A DNA stretch of 5,477 bases from Chloroflexia bacterium (lineage in GTDB: Bacteria; Chloroflexota; Chloroflexia; Thermobaculales; Thermobaculaceae). Position numbers and translations under genes: made by a program. The stretch is from assembly GCA_013695265.1 (NCBI GenBank), contig JACDAU010000052.1, forward strand, positions 1 to 5,477. The letters run 5' to 3'. The notes beneath the pieces were generated by a model. That model had not been told where the DNA came from. It ran no database searches and worked only from the letters and a program-made list of their open reading frames with translations. Below, one piece after another: positions 1-3,836 of this stretch (its first letter is position 1; each line of letters opens with the position of its first letter).

Positions 1-56
1 GCCACTATCCCCAGATGATCCAGCCGCTCCGTGCTGTACGACACTCCCGTCTCCAT
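1..56 (-). CDS. IS1634-family transposase, N-terminal fragment (partial at left window edge)
   Basis: Only the first 18 codons and two bases are in the window; the gene continues off the left edge. The ATG at 54-56 is preceded by a near-perfect Shine-Dalgarno AGGAGG (63-68) with a 6-base spacer, which strongly supports a real start. The peptide begins METGVSY and continues STERLDHLGIVA. The 'DHLGIVA' stretch close to the N-terminus is what I recall from the DUF4277 domain that opens IS1634-family transposases, especially cyanobacterial ones. Family knowledge: these are DDE transposases acting on their own insertion sequence. No catalytic residue is inside the window, so activity and integrity cannot be judged. 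It lies downstream of the VanW gene on the same strand, with a 119-base gap. The family assignment rests on a very short peptide, so an unrelated gene starting with this motif is possible. Confidence 0.62.
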   Translation of the reverse strand, partial: METGVSYSTERLDHLGIV

Positions 57-62
57 AGGCGT

Positions 63-68
63 CCTCCT
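63..68 (-). promoter_or_regulatory. Ribosome binding site of the transposase fragment
   Basis: On the minus strand the sequence reads GGAGAGGAGG, with AGGAGG at 63-68 and six bases to the ATG at 54-56. This is close to ideal and is the main reason for calling a gene start from so short a fragment. Confidence 0.7.
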
Positions 69-162
69 CTCCGACACCTACTCTACGGTAATCACCAAAA
101 CCCGTCCAATTACCTGCGGAATGTGGGATTCGTCGTAGCGTTCAGAAAGATATGGTGCGACT

Positions 163-179
163 GTAGTTCCCCTAACTAC
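163..179. repeat. Short perfect inverted repeat across the VanW stop codon
   Basis: GTAGTT (163-168) and AACTAC (174-179) are perfect reverse complements separated by five bases, and the VanW TAG stop (176-178) lies in the right arm. On the VanW strand it could form a 6-bp hairpin, but no T tract follows, so it is a poor intrinsic terminator. It could also be related to the edge of the insertion sequence. Function is not assigned. Confidence 0.35.
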
Positions 180-2839
180 CTGCTGGTGTCTTCGGTGGCG
201 TCGCGCTCCTCCACTGGCTTTGGGGTCACCGTCGGCTTTGGGTCCACCACGGGCTTCTTCTTGAGCTTTGGTGGACCGACGAGATACACGTCGCCCCATG
301 GCTTGTACTCGCTGAGGAAGGTGTCGCGGAAGAGGACGTTGCCGTCCTTGCTGACCGTGCGCGACAGTGATACCTTCATGCCCTCATGGGCCCACTCCTT
401 CTGTTCCCTCGTGCCGCGCGGCAGCTTGCGGTCCCTGATGGTCTTCGTCTTCAACGGCGGCTTGCGCTCGGTGATCACTGGCTTCCCGCGCTTCACATCC
501 AGGCCACGGTCCGTGCCGTACAGCACGAGCCGCAGTTGATCCTTCTTCGGGAAGGATGTGCGAATGAGGATGTGCTTCTTTGTATTATTCGTCCACTTGA
601 GATCCACGTACGGCTGGTACACCGCCGCGTCGAATCCCTCCGGGGAGCCGTCGATCTGATAATACGACACGAGGTATGAGTGCTGATTCCGCACTTCGAT
701 TGGCAGGCCGCTCCAGAACGCCGCGCGGAAGGTGGTCGTGCTCACCTGGCACACACCGCCGCCAACGCCGGGTACCGTCTCATCCGCGATGATCGTCAGC
801 CCCTCCTGATACCCGCGCTCCAGGCTGATCTCGCCCAACGCCTCGTTGAAGCTGAACGTCGCGCCTGGGGGAATCACGACGTTGTCGAGGTATCTCGCCG
901 CAGTGTGGATGTTATGCACACGTTCCTTCGGCGAGCCGGTGAACGCGCTGTTTCCCTCGCCAATAGCGCCCGTGATGCCGAGAGCGGAAAGGTCGTGCGT
1001 TGGGACGGCTGGCCTTGTCACGATCACGGGCAACGTGATGCTGCGCTTTTTCGCGAACGGGGCGGTTAGCAGCGCCTGTGTTGCCTGCTCCGTGTCCAGC
1101 TCGTGCCCATCGACACTCGGCTTCTTTACCACGAGCCCGCGGTTCCATGTCAGCTCGCCATCCTGCGGCTCCCGGTAGATCTTCATGGCGAGTTCATTGA
1201 CATACGCGCCGACCTTCGCCTGGTCGATCTCCACGCTGGCGGATCGCGAGGCGGGGTTCAGCTCCACGGAGGTCCAGTCGGCGAGAGTCTCCGTTGATAT
1301 CGTCAAGGTCTCGTCCAGATACGTGACGGTGAGCGCGGACGAGAACACAGTGTCGAGCTGCTCCTTCGCGGTTACGAGGTCCGCAGCGGTAACGCTCACC
1401 GGCAGGGGCGCGGTCACGAGCCGGACCTTGTGCGTTGTCGAGAGCGCGGCGATAGCGTCCCTGGTGGTCGCGGGCACGTCGAGCCGCTCGCCCGGCCGGT
1501 CGGGGGTGAGCACCGGCGTCGCATCCTCCACCCACAGGTCCGCGCTCACCGGCTCACGCCGCACGTCCTGCGCTATGGCCGTCACGTAGTCCTGGACCTT
1601 GTCCGCCTGAATCGCAACCGTGGCCGTCCGGGAGTCACGGTTCACGCGCACCTGTAGCCACCCGGCTACCGTTGCTTGCTCTGCGCTCCACGTCTCGCCA
1701 CCGTGCGTGAGTGCCAGCGGTGCGGACAGCAGATCATCCAGGCGTTCCTTCGCGGGTTGCAGATCCCGAGCCGTGAGCCGCGCGAGAACGGGGTCGGTGA
1801 CCACCGTCGCCCGGCGATTCGCCGCGAGTGCGGCGTAGATCTCCTTTGTTGTCGCGACAGTGTCGAACTCTTGTCCCAGCTTCTCCGCCGTGAGCACTGC
1901 CTCGGCATCCTTGATCGCGAGAGTCGCATCCACCGGCGCGCGCCGCACCTCGGCGGCGATCCCTACGAGCGCTTTTTCGAGTCGCCGGGCTTCGAAGCTG
2001 CCGACCACCTCGCCCTTGCCGTTGCGGGCTGTTATGGCCTTGCCCAGTTGCGTCCTGCTCAGGGTCCACTCCTGGTCCCCCAGGCGCAGGGCCACCGGCT
2101 CGTTCGCGAGCGCGCTTCCGAGCGTGCGCACACTCCGCCACCCCGCACGGGTCTGCGCAGGCTTGACGGGGATGACCGGCAAGGCAATCTCGCCGGTGCC
2201 GAACTGGCTTACTTTCTTGTGAATGCGCTGCGTCGCGGCAGTTGTATCGAGACGCTGGCCATCTTGGTCCGCGGAAGCGACCATGGCGCCATCGGGCCGG
2301 AGTGTCAGGGCGGATTCGACCGGCTCGCGCTCCAGATCGGCGGCAACTTCCTGGACATATAAATCCATCTTGCCGCGGTCGAGGAGATATCGGGCCTGTA
2401 TATCGGTCGAACCGCCCACGAGCGGAACCCGGTGCCACCAGCGCCCGAGAACGGACCCCGCACGGCCTGCCTTATACGCCTGGCCGACGAGCGGGTCCAC
2501 GTCGAGGGAAAGGCCAAGTTGTTCGGGCGTTGGACGCCACTGATCGTCTGCGTATGAGAGCGTTAACGGCGACCGGTTGTACTCGGCGGCTCGCTCAAGC
2601 AGCACGGCACGCGCTTCGTTGGGTGTGCGGCCAGAGACATCAACCCCGTTTACGGACACTCCCCGGTAAATCTCGCCATCAAACGTCGAGGAGTAGTAAG
2701 CAAGTCCACCCGCAGCGAGGCCGAGTACAAGCAACAGCGCGAGGGTCATGGCGATTGGCTGTCTGCCACTCGGCAAGATGCGCCGTCTCGTTGTTCGTAT
2801 ACGTTGTGTGGACTGACTCCACGGTTCAGACTTGCTCAT
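176..2839 (-). CDS. VanW-domain membrane-anchored protein with four peptidoglycan-binding-like (YoaR) modules
   Basis: 887 residues from the ATG at 2837-2839, chosen over an upstream in-frame TTG (2881) because GGAAAGGTG lies six bases before it. Order of parts: a basic cytoplasmic tail (about 1-27); one membrane helix (about 28-49, ending LAAGGLAYY), so the rest should be outside the cell; and four repeats of a PG_binding_4/YoaR-like module, with the equivalent proline of the 'R-E/A-P' motif at residues 173, 302, 430 and 558. A VanW domain follows (about 620-765), including its signature GGGVCQVSTTTFRA at 693-706. Next is a G5-like beta domain (about 785-855, with LPRGT and ending YLVGP), then a Lys/Pro-rich tail. 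VanW was named from vancomycin-resistance clusters, but its biochemistry is unclear and most genomic copies are not resistance genes. A role at the cell wall is inferred from the modules. The gene stands alone, divergent from yggT. Confidence 0.9.
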   Translation of the reverse strand: MSKSEPWSQSTQRIRTTRRRILPSGRQPIAMTLALLLVLGLAAGGLAYYSSTFDGEIYRGVSVNGVDVSGRTPNEARAVLLERAAEYNRSPLTLSYADDQWRPTPEQLGLSLDVDPLVGQAYKAGRAGSVLGRWWHRVPLVGGSTDIQARYLLDRGKMDLYVQEVAADLEREPVESALTLRPDGAMVASADQDGQRLDTTAATQRIHKKVSQFGTGEIALPVIPVKPAQTRAGWRSVRTLGSALANEPVALRLGDQEWTLSRTQLGKAITARNGKGEVVGSFEARRLEKALVGIAAEVRRAPVDATLAIKDAEAVLTAEKLGQEFDTVATTKEIYAALAANRRATVVTDPVLARLTARDLQPAKERLDDLLSAPLALTHGGETWSAEQATVAGWLQVRVNRDSRTATVAIQADKVQDYVTAIAQDVRREPVSADLWVEDATPVLTPDRPGERLDVPATTRDAIAALSTTHKVRLVTAPLPVSVTAADLVTAKEQLDTVFSSALTVTYLDETLTISTETLADWTSVELNPASRSASVEIDQAKVGAYVNELAMKIYREPQDGELTWNRGLVVKKPSVDGHELDTEQATQALLTAPFAKKRSITLPVIVTRPAVPTHDLSALGITGAIGEGNSAFTGSPKERVHNIHTAARYLDNVVIPPGATFSFNEALGEISLERGYQEGLTIIADETVPGVGGGVCQVSTTTFRAAFWSGLPIEVRNQHSYLVSYYQIDGSPEGFDAAVYQPYVDLKWTNNTKKHILIRTSFPKKDQLRLVLYGTDRGLDVKRGKPVITERKPPLKTKTIRDRKLPRGTREQKEWAHEGMKVSLSRTVSKDGNVLFRDTFLSEYKPWGDVYLVGPPKLKKKPVVDPKPTVTPKPVEERDATEDTSR

Positions 2840-2845
2840 TTCATT

Positions 2846-2854
2846 CACCTTTCC
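2846..2854 (-). promoter_or_regulatory. Ribosome binding site that decides the VanW gene start
   Basis: On the minus strand this reads GGAAAGGTG and ends six bases before the ATG at 2837-2839. The alternative GTG (2846-2848) lies inside this site, and the TTG at 2879-2881 lies upstream of it within the likely promoter, so both are disfavoured as starts. Confidence 0.65.
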
Positions 2855-2872
2855 ACCGATTGGTGCAGGTCT

Positions 2873-2900
2873 AGTATACAAGTTATTATGCCGGTTGCAC
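2873..2900 (-). promoter_or_regulatory. Probable promoter of the VanW gene
   Basis: The minus strand carries TATACT at 2873-2878, five of six bases matching the -10 consensus. With a 16-base spacer the -35 position (2895-2900) reads GTGCAA, three of six matches. Transcription would start near 2866 and give a leader of about 27 bases holding the ribosome binding site. A second -10-like CATAAT lies at 2885-2890 but has a poorer -35. The local A/T richness in an otherwise GC-rich sequence supports a promoter here; the exact boxes are uncertain. Confidence 0.42.
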
Positions 2901-2968
2901 GCGCCTTTTCACATTCGCGTGCCTTCGCCGGGCACAGGTTAACCGGACAACACGGCGACCACGGATGT

Positions 2969-3045
2969 GGTACTGTCCATGGCGGGACCGGGTCCGGGCG
3001 AACGGGCGCAACGTCCCGGGGTACGGGTTCCATGGGACCTGTACC
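2969..3045. repeat. GC-rich imperfect inverted repeat (possible structured element)
   Basis: The arms 2969-2982 (GGTACTGTCCATGG) and 3030-3045 (CCATGGGACCTGTACC) can pair over 13 positions with one mismatch and two one-base bulges. Inside them CGGGAC (2983-2988) can pair with GTCCCG (3013-3018). The interior also has the 11-base palindrome GGACC-G-GGTCC (2985-2995), an alternative fold. The element lies between the two predicted promoters, so neither mRNA should contain it. It could be a protein-binding site, a small RNA, or chance pairing in GC-rich DNA. Confidence 0.35.
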
Positions 3046-3134
3046 GAAATCGCGCGTGGATCGCCGCGTTCTAACCAAAATCTCAATTTTCAGCCAGCGC
3101 GCGGCGGCGCCGGTCGGGGCCGGTACGCCGTTTC

Positions 3135-3163
3135 TTGACACCGGTCATGGCGTGTGCTACTTT
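3135..3163 (+). promoter_or_regulatory. Strong sigma-70-type promoter of yggT
   Basis: A perfect TTGACA -35 box (3135-3140) is followed after 17 bases by TACTTT (3158-3163). TACTTT matches the -10 consensus at only three positions, but it is preceded by TGC (3155-3157), which gives the extended -10 pattern TG-n-TACTTT. Spacing and -35 are ideal. Transcription would start at about 3169-3172, within a palindrome, leaving a leader of about 43 bases before the GTG start. Confidence 0.72.
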
Positions 3164-3168
3164 GCCAA

Positions 3169-3185
3169 CCATACGGTTAGTATGG
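3169..3185. promoter_or_regulatory. Operator-like palindrome at the yggT transcription start
   Basis: CCATAC (3169-3174) and GTATGG (3180-3185) are perfect inverted repeats around GGTTA. The repeat begins six bases after the predicted -10 box, so it covers the expected start of transcription, where a bound repressor would block initiation. A second, overlapping near-palindrome AACC-ATAC-GGTT lies at 3167-3178. Size and spacing would suit a dimeric helix-turn-helix repressor such as a TetR-type protein, but no regulator gene is in the window. The alternative is a weak hairpin at the 5' end of the mRNA. Confidence 0.45.
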
Positions 3186-3199
3186 ACTGTTGCCGATCT

Positions 3200-3205
3200 G
3201 GAGGG
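3200..3205 (+). promoter_or_regulatory. Ribosome binding site supporting the GTG start of yggT
   Basis: GGAGGG at 3200-3205 ends eight bases before the GTG at 3214-3216. This supports GTG initiation; the next in-frame ATG is at residue 31 and would remove part of the tail. Confidence 0.65.
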
Positions 3206-3213
3206 CCTGATCC

Positions 3214-3747
3214 GTGAGAGATGATCCAAGCCGCAGGCCGACCGACGGCTCCGGGGACGATCCCCACAACGAGGATACGCAGGCTATCCGGCGTGACCGC
3301 CTGATGGGGAGCGAGCCTGACGTGGTCCAGGAGCGCCATGTTGAACCGGCACCCGAGGTTGATCCTGCGCCACCAGTGCGCGACAGATCCGTGGAGGAAC
3401 AATACGTGGAGCGTCCTCGTGTACGAGAAGAGGTAGTGGAGACCAGGTCGACGCGCAGTCGTGCTGATGCGCTCGCCCGGTATGCCCGATTGATCTACTT
3501 CGTCTTTGGAGTGATCGAGTCACTCATCGCCATACGGGCGGTGTTGCGGCTGTTGGGCGCGCGGGAGACGGGATTCGCGTCCTTTATATACGGGGTCACC
3601 GGCCCGTTCGTCGCTCCCTTCAAAGGTCTGTTCAACGAGCCCGGTTTCGGTTCCTCGGTGCTTGAACTCAGTTCACTCCTCGCGATTATCGTGTACGCCC
3701 TGCTGGCGTACGCCCTGGTCCGCCTGCTCTTCATCTTTGGCGACTGA
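3214..3747 (+). CDS. YggT-family membrane protein with a long charged N-terminal tail
   Basis: 177 residues from a GTG start with a good ribosome binding site. Residues 1-90 are hydrophilic, rich in Asp, Glu, Arg and Pro and probably disordered (for example VEEQYVERPRVREEVVETR at 60-78). Two membrane helices follow, at about 91-115 (LIYFVFGVIESLIAIRAVLRLLG) and 151-175 (LSSLLAIIVYALLAYALVRLLF is the core). The loop between them holds FIYGVTGPFVAPFKGLF (124-140), the family's usual 'P-x-x-x-P' linker. YggT proteins (YlmG in plants and Gram-positives) are small membrane proteins often found near division genes; their biochemical role is not settled. Here the gene is single, with its own strong promoter and possible operator, and no division gene is nearby. 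The soluble tail is an addition to the usual family core of about 90 residues; similar tails occur in Chloroflexota, as far as I recall. It ends in TGA. Confidence 0.85.
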   Translation: MRDDPSRRPTDGSGDDPHNEDTQAIRRDRLMGSEPDVVQERHVEPAPEVDPAPPVRDRSVEEQYVERPRVREEVVETRSTRSRADALARYARLIYFVFGVIESLIAIRAVLRLLGARETGFASFIYGVTGPFVAPFKGLFNEPGFGSSVLELSSLLAIIVYALLAYALVRLLFIFGD

Positions 3748-3832
3748 TACACAGATTCTGTTTGATTCCCACCGCGGGGTAAACCGTCGCACCGGGACCG
3801 TTGGGTCTGTCTTCCCCTGTGTAAGCCACGGC
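3748..3832. other. Convergent intergenic gap between yggT and the EEP gene
   Basis: These 85 bases must hold the transcription ends of both converging genes. On the plus strand GACC-GTTG-GGTC (3796-3807), extended by one G-U pair, is followed by TGTCTT and could be a weak terminator for yggT. No strong stem with a T tract is visible on either strand. Confidence 0.45.
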
Positions 3833-3836
3833 TTAC
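3821..3836. terminator. Hairpin overlapping the EEP stop codon, possible two-way transcription end
   Basis: GTAAGCC (3821-3827) and GGCTTAC (3830-3836) are perfect inverted repeats; as RNA they would give a 6-bp stem with loop CACG. The TAA stop of the EEP gene (3833-3835) lies in the right arm. It sits where two genes converge, which suits a shared terminator, but no T tract follows on either strand, so an intrinsic terminator is not proven. Confidence 0.35.

Larger units (their letters stand above)
1..175 (-). mobile_element. End of an IS1634-like insertion sequence, outer boundary unresolved
   Basis: The transposase start at 56 implies that one end of an insertion sequence lies between about 73 and 175, just beyond the VanW stop codon. 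This gap is visibly richer in A and T than the flanking VanW gene. I cannot place the terminal inverted repeat because the other end of the element is outside the window, and no target duplication can be tested. The true element edge may be anywhere in the gap, so the coordinate 175 is only a limit. The VanW gene keeps a natural-looking Lys/Pro-rich end and its own stop codon, so the element seems to have inserted after the gene and not within it. Confidence 0.4.
2840..3213. other. Divergent intergenic region between the VanW and yggT genes
   Basis: These 374 bases carry the start signals of both flanking genes. The VanW ribosome binding site and promoter are at the left end; the yggT promoter, palindrome and ribosome binding site are at the right end. 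In between are a perfect GGTTAACC palindrome (2937-2944), a GTGCC/GGCAC inverted repeat (2919-2935), a GC-rich imperfect inverted repeat (2969-3045), and a small A/T-rich inverted repeat AAAAT/ATTTT (3077-3090). Open frames on both strands cross the region, but their products are Arg/Pro/Gly-rich, lack domains and overlap the start signals of the real genes, so I call none of them. I see no tRNA. Confidence 0.7.

Noticed and set aside
78..299. A 73-residue open frame on the minus strand running past the VanW stop
   Set aside because: It begins inside the VanW gene in another frame with an Arg/Gly-rich sequence and has no good ribosome binding site; its more natural-looking end is probably chance.
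1676..2362. A 228-residue open frame on the plus strand opposite the VanW gene
   Set aside because: It is antisense to the repeated modules of the VanW protein, and its composition matches a shadow of GC-rich codons.
176..2839. The VanW gene as a vancomycin-resistance determinant
   Set aside because: No vanA/H/X/R/S-like genes are present, and VanW-domain proteins are widespread outside resistance clusters.
2845..3141. A 98-residue open frame on the minus strand in the divergent intergenic region
   Set aside because: Its product is Pro/Arg-rich without a domain, it covers the VanW promoter and ribosome binding site, and the region holds good promoter signals instead.
2840..3213. CRISPR array, tRNA or riboswitch in the main intergenic region
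   Set aside because: No regularly spaced direct repeats, cloverleaf or recognised riboswitch core is visible; only short inverted repeats are present.
2804..3217. A 137-residue open frame on the plus strand crossing the intergenic region
   Set aside because: It overlaps the start of the VanW gene on the opposite strand and the yggT promoter and start, and its composition is not protein-like.
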